Origin: Desulfobacula sp.
GTDB lineage: Bacteria; Desulfobacterota; Desulfobacteria; Desulfobacterales; Desulfobacteraceae
Assembly: GCA_018645325.1 (NCBI GenBank)
Contig: JABGOU010000032.1
Location: 1-46,847, forward strand
Length of the DNA: 46,847 nucleotides
Direction of reading: 5' to 3'
The notes below the pieces were generated by a model. The model was given only the letters and a program-made list of their open reading frames with translations. It was not told the DNA's origin and did no database searches. The position numbers and the translations under genes were made by a program. Positions 8,358 to 16,662 of the stretch are shown in pieces (the stretch's first letter is position 1; each line of letters begins with the position of its first letter).

Positions 8358-9029
8358 TTATAAATTGTGTTTTTGAAAAAAATTGTTATCAGAAACATTG
8401 GTCCCATTGATAGGAGTCCAATCCATATGATCCCAGGTGATTTCATGGGCATCTGAAAAGTATGTATCCTCAGTGCATGGCCTGCAGACCGGCTTCTTAT
8501 CAATTATCACTTCTCTTTGATCACGCACCACCTGGCCACATCTCGAGCAGGTCATTTTTTTCCGGGTTGGACCCGGCATGTCATAGTCGTTTAATTTTAC
8601 ACTGACCTTCTGGACCCGGAACAGAACACTGTCCGGCATGAGTTTATATGCTTCCAGCTGCTGGGCGGATTTGCCTGCAACTTCCGGTGCATAATAAGGT
8701 GCAAGTGCACGGGCTTCTTCTGTTGAAATAATCCGAAAAACACTATTGGTTGAAAGGTTAATGAACGTGGCTGCCATTATCCCGTAATCGGCAAATTTCA
8801 GACTCCGTCTGCCCAGTTTTACCCCGGTCACATGGGCCACGGCATCACCAGCACAACGGTCCATTTCAATGTAGACAATCAGTTTTTTAATCTGATCGTG
8901 ACATGTGGGATCATCCAGTCCTATCAGGCGACAGCCTAATATTGCCATGCGAACTCCGATGATCTGCCCCGGACATAAATGTCCGTGCACTTTTGCCGAT
9001 TCACTGACAAGGGTTTTAAAGTCTTTCAT
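8358..9029 (-). CDS. FmdE-family protein with C-terminal zinc ribbon
   Basis: This 223-residue protein belongs to the FmdE family, named after formylmethanofuran dehydrogenase subunit E. The family motif ESAKVHGHLCPGQIIGVRMA sits near the N-terminus, with CAGDAVAHVTG following. A zinc-ribbon-like end contains CSRCGQVV and CRPC. FmdE-like proteins are often encoded beside molybdenum or tungsten enzymes in bacteria that lack methanogenesis; a metal-handling or cofactor role is commonly assumed but not proven. The start overlaps the end of nrfD by 14 bases, which points to translational coupling. Together with the following MoeA-like gene it forms a two-gene block likely to serve the molybdoenzyme of this operon. 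Confidence 0.82.
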   Translation of the reverse strand: MKDFKTLVSESAKVHGHLCPGQIIGVRMAILGCRLIGLDDPTCHDQIKKLIVYIEMDRCAGDAVAHVTGVKLGRRSLKFADYGIMAATFINLSTNSVFRIISTEEARALAPYYAPEVAGKSAQQLEAYKLMPDSVLFRVQKVSVKLNDYDMPGPTRKKMTCSRCGQVVRDQREVIIDKKPVCRPCTEDTYFSDAHEITWDHMDWTPINGTNVSDNNFFQKHNL

Positions 9030-10356
9030 TTACCACTCCTGATTTAATAATGTGTTCCTCAATTAGGTCATTGCTTTTTTCCGGTAAAGATGAAGAAGAT
9101 GTTTCTTTTAATGCAAGGACCTTTTCTCCCATAGTATAAACCAGGAGAAACGTGGCAAAAACACCCAGTAAAACAAAAATCTCCATCAGGGTCGGCAGAT
9201 AGGTCGGCAGATCTTTTGAGATATTAGGAAAAATTTGACCTGCAACAACGAATAGATACCGCATCACAAAGGCCCCGGTAAGTACCATTATACAACCTGC
9301 AAAAACAGATGGCAGGCTTTTTCTTTGGGCACCCCAAAGCAGAAAAAAGACCGGAAGAATACTCATGAGAAAAATTTCAAACCCCCAGAATCCAACCATA
9401 AAAGGTCCCTTTAATAACAAAAGTAAAGGACCCTGCTGCAATGGATTGAAAAGTCCCAGAGTAATCCGGCATGTTATAAAAAGCAGGCCGACTGCTAAAA
9501 GCAGGGCCAGAACCTGTGCCATCTCAAATATCAGAGACATAACCTGGGCCGGCATGGGATCATCACCTGTTTTATGGGAAATGATTGTCATTATAATAAG
9601 AAAAGCATAGCCGCAGAAAATGGCAGAGACAATAAAATAGGCTGGATAATAGGGCCCGTACCAAAGTGTTCGGGATTCAGAGTGGGCAAAAACCGACCCC
9701 AGCATGGATAGAGCAGAAATTCCAGCCAGAAAAGCAAGAGTACCGATCACTTTATGAAACCCCGGGTTTTCCAAAAGTTTGACTAAAACTGAATTTTTAA
9801 ATTTTTCCAAAGTCAACAGTGTTAAAATGGTTCTGATACGGCCGGTTGATGCAAGAGATCTTTTGAAAAGATCAGGCCTTATAAGCAAGTATAATTCCAA
9901 ACCGACAAACAAAAGATATCCTGAATATAAAGCTCCCATCCATGAAATAGCTGATCGAAAATTCGGGGAAATGGCATTGTAGATAGGCATTCGCTCAGGA
10001 TGCCCTAAGTGGAGCACAATACACAGCATACCAAATACAATCAGGGTCAGGGATAAAAATGCGATGCGTTTACCTAAAATTTCATAACGGTGCATACCAA
10101 AAACAGCCCCCAGGGCATTGATGATGCAAAGGCCCGATCCAGCCGCAACCAGAAATACATAAGTTGAAATCATACCGGCCCAGGGAATTTTAATAGAGAA
10201 TTCTAAAATTTCCAGGCTCGTTACAAAAGAGGCCAACAAAGCAAAGCCGCACAAAAGGATCATGGAAAGCAGACAAGTGATCCATATATAAAAACTTTTT
10301 TTTTTTCCCATGGCATCCAGGGCTGAGTGGCTTTTATATTTAATTTGTTGAATCAT
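9016..10356 (-). CDS. NrfD-family membrane quinone-interacting subunit
   Basis: This 446-residue integral membrane protein has about 9-10 predicted helices and the family features LVAAGSGLCIINALG and LHLGHPERM. NrfD/PsrC-type subunits exchange electrons with menaquinone and pair with a four-cluster ferredoxin. Here that partner is encoded directly upstream and overlaps by 17 bases. An AAGGA site precedes the ATG. The C-terminal 40 residues are hydrophilic and serine-rich (KETSSSSLPEKS). The pair is a likely menaquinol oxidation module feeding the octahaem cytochrome or the molybdoenzyme. The same subunit type occurs in Qrc, Psr and Nrf complexes, so the family alone does not fix the complex. 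Confidence 0.88.
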   Translation of the reverse strand: MIQQIKYKSHSALDAMGKKKSFYIWITCLLSMILLCGFALLASFVTSLEILEFSIKIPWAGMISTYVFLVAAGSGLCIINALGAVFGMHRYEILGKRIAFLSLTLIVFGMLCIVLHLGHPERMPIYNAISPNFRSAISWMGALYSGYLLFVGLELYLLIRPDLFKRSLASTGRIRTILTLLTLEKFKNSVLVKLLENPGFHKVIGTLAFLAGISALSMLGSVFAHSESRTLWYGPYYPAYFIVSAIFCGYAFLIIMTIISHKTGDDPMPAQVMSLIFEMAQVLALLLAVGLLFITCRITLGLFNPLQQGPLLLLLKGPFMVGFWGFEIFLMSILPVFFLLWGAQRKSLPSVFAGCIMVLTGAFVMRYLFVVAGQIFPNISKDLPTYLPTLMEIFVLLGVFATFLLVYTMGEKVLALKETSSSSLPEKSNDLIEEHIIKSGVVNERL

Positions 10357-11209
10357 TGTTTTCCTTGTCTGGATTTATAATTATGCCGGAATACAAATAC
10401 ATGGCATAAGCAATGATGGAAGCTCCCATAAAACCGCCCGAAGTAATCCTTATTTTATCAAGGTCTTGATTTATTATTTTTTTCGGAGCCTGGATTAGTC
10501 CCATATTTTCCGGCCTGGCAGGCAATAGAGTAATCATTGCCGTACCCCCAGCCTCTTCAATACCCATGATATAGCCGGGCTTTTTAAGATCATGAAGTCT
10601 TTTTTTTGCTTCTCTTATAATTTCATGACGATATCCAAATGCCAGTGCCCCAACCGGGCAGGCCGCCACACAGGCAGGTTTTTTATAATTTAGAGGGAAT
10701 CTGTTATAACAAAGCGTGCATTTCCGGGTCACCCGTTTCTCAAAATCAAACCTCGGCACTTTAAATGGACATGCCTGATAGCAATAACGGCAGCCGATGC
10801 ATTTTTTTTCGTTGATGACCACAGGTCCGGAGTCTAATTTTTTAATAGCGGAAACCGGGCAAACTCCAGCACAGGCAGGTTCCTGACAATGCTGGCAGGC
10901 CCAGTGCATATAGTTTCTTTGTGTTTTGTTTTTTTTATCAGATCTAAGATTGACCACCACCCAGTTATTACCGCTTAAATCCGTATTTTTATCACTGACC
11001 AGTTCATTCCTTTCAACCTTCAGGCTGTTCCAACGCTTGCAGGCAGACATGCATCTTTTGCAGCCAATACAAGTAAATGTGTCTGCAAGTTTGCCAAATT
11101 GGTTGATATCAGCTCCGGCAGCAGAGGTCAGGCCTATAGCAGGGGCAATGGACAACCCGGCCATCGCTTTGATAAACTGTCGCCTGTTTATGAATGATTT
11201 TTTTTTCAT
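10340..11209 (-). CDS. Tat-exported four-cluster ferredoxin with C-terminal membrane helix (HybA/PsrB-like)
   Basis: This 289-residue iron-sulfur protein begins MKKKSFINRRQFIKAMAG, a Tat-type signal (RRQFIK). The ATG at 11209 is chosen because AGGGTCAGG lies just upstream and because an in-frame upstream start would overlap the previous gene. Sixteen cysteines fit four [4Fe-4S] clusters: CIGCKRCMSAC, CQHC with CAGVCP, CIGCRYCYQACP, and CTLC with CVAACP. Near the C-terminus a hydrophobic segment, FMGASIIAYAMYLYSGIII, would anchor it, as in HybA/FdnH proteins. It is followed by nrfD with a 17-base overlap, so the two form the membrane quinone module. It is distinct from the second Tat ferredoxin at 15775-16632, which sits next to the molybdoenzyme. 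Confidence 0.9.
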   Translation of the reverse strand: MKKKSFINRRQFIKAMAGLSIAPAIGLTSAAGADINQFGKLADTFTCIGCKRCMSACKRWNSLKVERNELVSDKNTDLSGNNWVVVNLRSDKKNKTQRNYMHWACQHCQEPACAGVCPVSAIKKLDSGPVVINEKKCIGCRYCYQACPFKVPRFDFEKRVTRKCTLCYNRFPLNYKKPACVAACPVGALAFGYRHEIIREAKKRLHDLKKPGYIMGIEEAGGTAMITLLPARPENMGLIQAPKKIINQDLDKIRITSGGFMGASIIAYAMYLYSGIIINPDKENNDSTN

Positions 11210-11222
11210 CCTGACCCTCTGG

Positions 11223-12512
11223 TTATTTTTTATGAGCCGTAAAGGGTTTGGGCATATCATTCTTTCGGGCGGCCTCTAGAAATCCCGCCAGAGTTTCTGT
11301 AGGCGTATCCTTATGGTGATGACAAGCGTTACAGGCATTGGGTTGTTTTTCTATACCTCCGGCTTTAAGGGTATCCAAAGGAGACATAAAACTGAATGTA
11401 TGGCTGTGAGCATCTCCAGCTTCACCAATACCGGCGACTTTGGGCATATGACACTTCACACAGCTGCCAAAGGTATGAATCCTGTGCACTGATCGATACT
11501 GGGAAGCATTGTGGCAACTTTTGCACAATTGATCCTCAAAGAGCCGGGTCTTGGAACTTATGGCTGTTAATAAATTACTTGTATCTGCATTGGCGTTAAT
11601 GGAAGTTTTTCTCTGATGCACACTGTGGCAGGTGGCACAGGTCACCCCTGCCTTGGCATGTTCGCTCTGCTTCCAGTCAAGATATTGCTGGTTGCTGTAT
11701 TTAGATTCTCCACTAGGCCAGAAATACTTGGATTCATGACCATTACTTTTTTTAACTTCATCAAAGTGAAGCCGCAAATTGGCCTCTCCTTTGTGCTTTT
11801 GGTATGAGAATGGATAGGCATACCCGCCTTCCTTGTCCCGGCCTCGTGTATGGCATGATCCGCAAATCTGTGATGCCTGTGCCGGGGTCAATCGCCCGGC
11901 TTGAGTGATCGTCTCAATCTCAAATCCTGGAACTGCCTCAACATGGTTGCTGCCGGGGCCATGGCAGGCTTCACATCCGATTCCCATTTCCACAAACTCT
12001 TTTTTTTCAGGATCAAAGCCTGTGCTGTGGCAACCGGCACATTCTGTGATCCAGTCTCTTTTTTTCTCATCTGTGGTGGAATATTTTTTCCATTCCCCTT
12101 TTGTTACATTGTACTGGGCGGGTAAAACAATGATTCGATCCCCGGTTTTTTGAAGATACATCTGCTTCCACTGACTGCCCAGAGTATAATCCACGTCAGT
12201 TTTAGAAAAGGTTCTGATTTTACTTTCAGATTCAAAGTCGCCGATATTTGAATAGGGTTCAAGTTTGACATCCTTCATCATGCGTGAATGCAAAGATGTT
12301 CGCCAGTTTAAATACGTTCGTTCATGACAGTTTTTGCACGTCTTTGAACCAACAAATGTAGCATTATACCGATTTTCATATTTGCCCTCTAATTTTATGC
12401 CCTGTTCATGCAGCAAATCTTTTTTCAACATAAAAGTAGTGGCAATGATAACAATCAGTGATAAAGTAAATATTACACCAATAACTATCGGTATAATGGG
12501 AATCTTTTTCAT
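11223..12512 (-). CDS. Octahaem c-type cytochrome with N-terminal anchor
   Basis: This 429-residue protein has an uncleaved-looking N-terminal hydrophobic segment (residues 4-28) and eight CxxCH sites: CKNCH, CAGCH, CEACH, CGSCH, CATCH, CKSCH, CVKCH and CNACH. The region VGSKTCKNCH followed by SLHSRMM resembles cytochrome c554-type domains. It is a paralogue of the lipoprotein at 4642-5910, with the same order of haem sites and the same short motifs between them. The two are anchored differently: a membrane helix here, a lipid there. It sits between the TorD-like chaperone and the ferredoxin/NrfD pair, so it may collect electrons from the quinol module. No catalytic CxxCK haem is seen. Confidence 0.86.
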   Translation of the reverse strand: MKKIPIIPIVIGVIFTLSLIVIIATTFMLKKDLLHEQGIKLEGKYENRYNATFVGSKTCKNCHERTYLNWRTSLHSRMMKDVKLEPYSNIGDFESESKIRTFSKTDVDYTLGSQWKQMYLQKTGDRIIVLPAQYNVTKGEWKKYSTTDEKKRDWITECAGCHSTGFDPEKKEFVEMGIGCEACHGPGSNHVEAVPGFEIETITQAGRLTPAQASQICGSCHTRGRDKEGGYAYPFSYQKHKGEANLRLHFDEVKKSNGHESKYFWPSGESKYSNQQYLDWKQSEHAKAGVTCATCHSVHQRKTSINANADTSNLLTAISSKTRLFEDQLCKSCHNASQYRSVHRIHTFGSCVKCHMPKVAGIGEAGDAHSHTFSFMSPLDTLKAGGIEKQPNACNACHHHKDTPTETLAGFLEAARKNDMPKPFTAHKK

Positions 12513-12554
12513 GCTCTTTCCCCTTTTGCTTAGGACTCGCTCAAAAATTATCCG

Positions 12555-13196
12555 CTAAGTTTTATCTGTGAGCTGAAGCTCAAATTCAATAAATTCTTTG
12601 GTTAGACACACTATTTCTTTGTAAAAAACATGTTCAGCAGTGGCCAGGACCTTGACGCAAAAATCGGGAACCCAGCTGCCTATATGTTCCTTTAAAAATT
12701 TTCTCTGAATGGATACAAAATACTCAATCTGTTCTTCATCATTTATTTCCCGTGCATCTTTTTCCTGGAATGTCAGTTGTTTCATGAATTCAAATTCAAC
12801 TGAGATATGATCCGGAATGCCTTTAAAATCATCTATATATGTCATGCCCGCTGATTTGATGAACTTTTGCACTGCCACGGTAGACTCCCCCCACAGCTTT
12901 CCCCAGTCACCTCCGTCAAGCTTGTGATGCACTGATTCATGGGGAGAGATATGTTTTCCCGGCCCTATAAAGAGCCGGGAATATTCACATGCAAGTTCTT
13001 CTGTTAATTCATCTATATCGCCTTGGAAATGAAGATTCAGCTCTTTTGAGCCGCTTTCAGATATTATTTCCAAAAACCCTGATGCTTTAATCTGCTCAAG
13101 GAGGTCTCTTGAAACTTCATTCATATAAATTTCAGATAGAAGTCCGTAGATTACACTTCTCTGTTCTGCATCTAATTTTTCAATTGTTTTTTCCAT
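12555..13196 (-). CDS. TorD/DmsD-family molybdoenzyme chaperone
   Basis: This 213-residue cytoplasmic protein has the all-helical TorD-type pattern, including EYSRLFIGPGKHISPHESVH, the family signature near residue 90, and FEFMKQLTF further on. Such chaperones bind the Tat signal of a molybdoenzyme and hold it until the cofactor is inserted. Its position directly after the molybdopterin oxidoreductase gene supports this. I chose the ATG at 13196. A TTG three codons upstream is closer to the GGAGG and could be the true start. The pairing with the enzyme at 13223-15757 is inferred from adjacency; the second likely client is the Tat ferredoxin. Confidence 0.85.
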   Translation of the reverse strand: MEKTIEKLDAEQRSVIYGLLSEIYMNEVSRDLLEQIKASGFLEIISESGSKELNLHFQGDIDELTEELACEYSRLFIGPGKHISPHESVHHKLDGGDWGKLWGESTVAVQKFIKSAGMTYIDDFKGIPDHISVEFEFMKQLTFQEKDAREINDEEQIEYFVSIQRKFLKEHIGSWVPDFCVKVLATAEHVFYKEIVCLTKEFIEFELQLTDKT

Positions 13197-13222
13197 AAGA
13201 TTCAATAAACCTCCTTTTACAT

Positions 13223-15757
13223 TTATGCTTTGGTCACAGTGACCACTGTATCCATCCAAGCCTGCTGACCACTGATGGGATCAGGTTTGTTAGGAATAAT
13301 CCAGTTGGGATGTACGCCATAGGTATCCCAGGTTTTGAGTTTAAGGTCAGGATCATTATCCCCGGCCAGGGGTGCTTTTTTACCAGAGGCATACCGGCCG
13401 TACTCCCAGTGACCCAAATGATGGGAAATCGCAATCGCGCCAGGCACTAACCCTTCTGTAACATTGGCTTTTGTTATGATCTCTCCGATAGATGACCTAA
13501 CTTTTATCTTGTCCCCGGTTTTAATACCCAGTTGTTTGGCCGTAGCCGAATTGATCTCAGCCGGGTTATCATGATAGATTTCCGTCAGCCATTTACAATT
13601 CGTGGATCTGGAATGAATATGAACTGCAACCTTGTAGGTTGTTAGTATCAATTCATTGGATTTCAAGTTTTCATGTTCTTTATTTGGATAATAATGGGGT
13701 AAAGGAGAAAGTCCTTTGAGTTCCAGAAGATCTGAATAGATCTCAAAAAAACCAGACTTATTCAGTTTGTCCGGTTTAAAACCTTTAAAAACTTCATCCC
13801 CTATTTTAAGAGCAACATATCCTTTATAGGCATTCTTTGTTTTGGTGTAGCCTTTTTCCATGGCTTCGGCCTCTGTCTTTGCCTTGGATTTATGCCAGTT
13901 CCAATATGTTCCGATGCTCTCATCAAGGATAACGCCATCCTTTTTCAGATCGCCATCTTTGACTGCCTTTTTATAAGAATAAAACCTGGGTTTCGCCTTT
14001 GGATCATGCCATACCCCATGTTTTTTCATATACTCAAATCCACCGGCTTCTTTAACTCCAGGTGTTTTTTCGCAGGACAGCTTCACAAATTCCTCGGCAG
14101 AGCTAAAGCCTAAGGGAAATCCCATACGTTCACCAAGTTCACAAACAACATCCTTAAAATCACGACTTTCACCTAAAGGTTTCACAAATGGCTGGCGAAT
14201 ATAAAATTCTGCAATCTGGTCGGGCGATACCATATCTTCCCAGTCCCACCATTCAAGATAGGATGGATTAGGAAGAATCAAATCGGCCAGGGCCGCTGAT
14301 TCATCATAGTATGCATTGACGCAAACAGAAAATGGAATTAGGCTCTCATCTTTTAAAATATCAATATTTTCCTGGCACTCTCCATTGGCATAAACAGGCG
14401 TATAGCAATACCACATATAAATTTCAGGGCGGCCAGCTTTTCCGTCTTTTATGACTTTTAGTACCTGATGATTGGCGCCATGTGAAGGATAGGCAATATC
14501 CCCTTTAAACCCTTTTGCAACATTCAAGGCTTTTGCTTTAGGTTTTTCCTTAGGCCCTTTAGGGTATTTCCATTTGGCTCCCACAGCAAGGCAGCGTCCA
14601 CCGGGGTTGTCAATATTTCCGGTAATGGCTGCCAGCATCTGGACGGATCTTTCAGTCTCCGCTCCATATGCATGGGCCACGGCCCCTCTGTAACTGATCA
14701 GGCAGGCAGGTTTGGCTTTGGCAAATTCCAAAGCAATTTCTTTGATTTTAGCTGCCGGTACACCACTGATTTTTTCGGCCCAGGCCGGAGTATATTGATC
14801 CAGGTGTTTTTTTAAAGTACTGATTTTTTCATCAAAACTTGCATCAATATCTTTTGTGACTTTAAGATATTTGAAAAAATCCTTATCATAGAGTCCTGCC
14901 TCAAGTACTACATTGCACATGGCAAGGACAACTGCATTGTCTGTTCCAGGTTTGATAGGCACCCATTCTGTTGATTTTGCAGCAGTGTTGGAAATGCGGA
15001 CATCAAAGGTGACAAGTTTTACCTTGCGATCCACAATGGCTGACGACAACCGTAGCATACCGGGAATGGAGTTGGTGCCGGCTTCAAGGCAGTTAGATCC
15101 GAAATTGAGCACATATTTTGTATTGTCAAAATCCCAGTTGTCATAATGTTTGCCCCAGGTTAATTCCTGTGCAGTCCACTTACCGCCTTCACAGATAGAG
15201 GTATGATTTCCAACTGTTTTTGTTCCGTAATTTGCCAGGAAAACACTTTTGACTATTTTACTGGAAGACCCTTTCATACGGCCATAATGAAACATAAATT
15301 TTTCAGGATGACCGTCATCTCTTAATTTTTTTAGTCGGCCTGAAAGATCGGTCAATGCATCATCCCATGAAATACGCTTCCATTTTCCCTCGCCCCTTTT
15401 TCCAACCCGTTTCATTGGATAAAGGATTCTGTCCGGATCATAAAGCTGGTTGATGCCGGCAGCACCCTTTGAACATATTTTACCCCTTCCCCGGATGGAG
15501 TTGGGTTGGCCTTCTAATTTTACCAACCTCCCATCTTCAACATACCCCACCATGGAGTCCCTTGTGACGCAGTTCCAGCAGGCACTTGCAATCATCTGTC
15601 TTTCTTTGCTCGTTTTGGGAGAAAAATCCTTCCCTCCTTCCACGAAACTAACAGTTCCGGCCAGGGCTTTTGACTCAAACCCCTTGCCAATGGCAAGGGC
15701 TGCAGCACCCACTGCACCAAGTCGGAAAAAATCCCGGCGATTAAAATCTTTTGTCAT
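13223..15757 (-). CDS. Tat-exported molybdopterin oxidoreductase catalytic subunit (DMSO reductase family)
   Basis: This 844-residue enzyme starts with a Tat signal (NRRDFFRLGAVGAAALA). The N-terminal Fe-S motif reads Cys60-x2-Cys63-x3-Asp67-x27-Cys95, so aspartate sits exactly where the third cysteine is expected. Family segments GYVEDGRLVKLEG and GKWKRISWDDAL follow. Cys189, in GNHTSICEGGKW, is the likely molybdenum ligand by position. The C-terminal molybdopterin dinucleotide domain contains NPAEINSATAKQLGIKTGD. The family includes polysulfide, thiosulfate, tetrathionate, arsenate and selenate reductases; the sequence does not let me choose among them. Catalysis should be periplasmic, with the ferredoxin encoded just upstream (15775-16632) as electron partner. 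AGGAGG precedes the ATG. An inducible terminal reductase is more likely than an oxidase because of the NrfD quinone module, but this is inference. Confidence 0.9.
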   Translation of the reverse strand: MTKDFNRRDFFRLGAVGAAALAIGKGFESKALAGTVSFVEGGKDFSPKTSKERQMIASACWNCVTRDSMVGYVEDGRLVKLEGQPNSIRGRGKICSKGAAGINQLYDPDRILYPMKRVGKRGEGKWKRISWDDALTDLSGRLKKLRDDGHPEKFMFHYGRMKGSSSKIVKSVFLANYGTKTVGNHTSICEGGKWTAQELTWGKHYDNWDFDNTKYVLNFGSNCLEAGTNSIPGMLRLSSAIVDRKVKLVTFDVRISNTAAKSTEWVPIKPGTDNAVVLAMCNVVLEAGLYDKDFFKYLKVTKDIDASFDEKISTLKKHLDQYTPAWAEKISGVPAAKIKEIALEFAKAKPACLISYRGAVAHAYGAETERSVQMLAAITGNIDNPGGRCLAVGAKWKYPKGPKEKPKAKALNVAKGFKGDIAYPSHGANHQVLKVIKDGKAGRPEIYMWYCYTPVYANGECQENIDILKDESLIPFSVCVNAYYDESAALADLILPNPSYLEWWDWEDMVSPDQIAEFYIRQPFVKPLGESRDFKDVVCELGERMGFPLGFSSAEEFVKLSCEKTPGVKEAGGFEYMKKHGVWHDPKAKPRFYSYKKAVKDGDLKKDGVILDESIGTYWNWHKSKAKTEAEAMEKGYTKTKNAYKGYVALKIGDEVFKGFKPDKLNKSGFFEIYSDLLELKGLSPLPHYYPNKEHENLKSNELILTTYKVAVHIHSRSTNCKWLTEIYHDNPAEINSATAKQLGIKTGDKIKVRSSIGEIITKANVTEGLVPGAIAISHHLGHWEYGRYASGKKAPLAGDNDPDLKLKTWDTYGVHPNWIIPNKPDPISGQQAWMDTVVTVTKA

Positions 15758-15774
15758 GGTTATTCCTCCTTTGT

Positions 15775-16632
15775 TTAGCCAATGGTATCGAGCCAGGCAT
15801 CATTCTTTTCAAATTTCTTTTTTGCGGTAGCCATTTTTTCCAAAGCCCCATCCTGGTCTATGTAAAACACCATGGGTTGAGTATTTTCACCGGGTAGAAG
15901 AGTTGTAGAATCTGATTTCTCCAAAAGGCCAAATTCCTTTACAAGTTTGGCAACTTCACTTGAAGGATCATTTAAATCCCCGAATTTCCTGGCTTGTGTG
16001 GGGCAGATATTGACACATGCCGGCACAACGCCTTTATCAATACGATGCTGGCAAAGACTACATTTGGTGATACCGTTTTTGGTTGCATCTTTCCCTGCGA
16101 CCAGGAGTTTGTCAAAATTTCGGGCACCATATGGACAGGCATTTATACATTTGCCGCAACCTGTGCAATACTGATTGTCAAATAAGACTAATCCGTCAGG
16201 GCGTTTATAAGTAGCTCCGCCGCGATAACGAATTGTTTTACCGTCTTTATCAATAAATTCACGCCTGTCTTTTGGATATTCCGGGCACTCTTTTATGCAT
16301 GGAGGAATATCATCTTCTTTGTTTCCCTCACAATGATTGCACAGCCTTGGTAAAAATAATTTTGTGGAATTTGGATACTTGCCTGTAACTTCTTCGTATA
16401 CGGCTGTTTGAAATGCACCCAGGGGTGTCTGGTATTCGGCTTTACAAGCCACTGTACAGGCCCTGCAGCCCACACAACGTCTTAAATCTACAATAAAAGC
16501 CCAGCGAGGTGCGTTCCCTTTACGGGCAGCCAAAGCTGTCCCAGCCGGAATCATACCGGCTGTTGAGCTGAGAGCTGCAAGACCTGCTCCCTTAAGCAGT
16601 TGCCGTCTTGTGACGGATGTCCTTTGACTCAT
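15775..16632 (-). CDS. Tat-exported four-cluster ferredoxin subunit (PsrB/DmsB-like)
   Basis: This 285-residue protein has a Tat signal, TRRQLLKGAGLAALSSTAG, ending near ALA. Four [4Fe-4S] sets are visible: CVGCRACTVAC; CNHC with CIKECP; CTGCGKCINACP; and CSLC with CVNICP. There is no C-terminal membrane helix, unlike the second ferredoxin of this operon. It is encoded directly upstream of the molybdoenzyme with 17 bases between them, so it is the probable electron-transfer partner of that catalytic subunit. GGAGAGG precedes the ATG. Having both a soluble and a membrane-tailed ferredoxin suggests two separate modules linked by cytochromes. Confidence 0.9.
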   Translation of the reverse strand: MSQRTSVTRRQLLKGAGLAALSSTAGMIPAGTALAARKGNAPRWAFIVDLRRCVGCRACTVACKAEYQTPLGAFQTAVYEEVTGKYPNSTKLFLPRLCNHCEGNKEDDIPPCIKECPEYPKDRREFIDKDGKTIRYRGGATYKRPDGLVLFDNQYCTGCGKCINACPYGARNFDKLLVAGKDATKNGITKCSLCQHRIDKGVVPACVNICPTQARKFGDLNDPSSEVAKLVKEFGLLEKSDSTTLLPGENTQPMVFYIDQDGALEKMATAKKKFEKNDAWLDTIG

Positions 16633-16662
16633 GATCCTCTCCTTTTCATAAAGTTAAAATTG

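Noticed and set aside
4642-12512. Octahaem cytochromes as nitrite or hydroxylamine reductases
   Set aside because: No CxxCK catalytic haem and no other active-site features of NrfA, Onr or Hao are seen.
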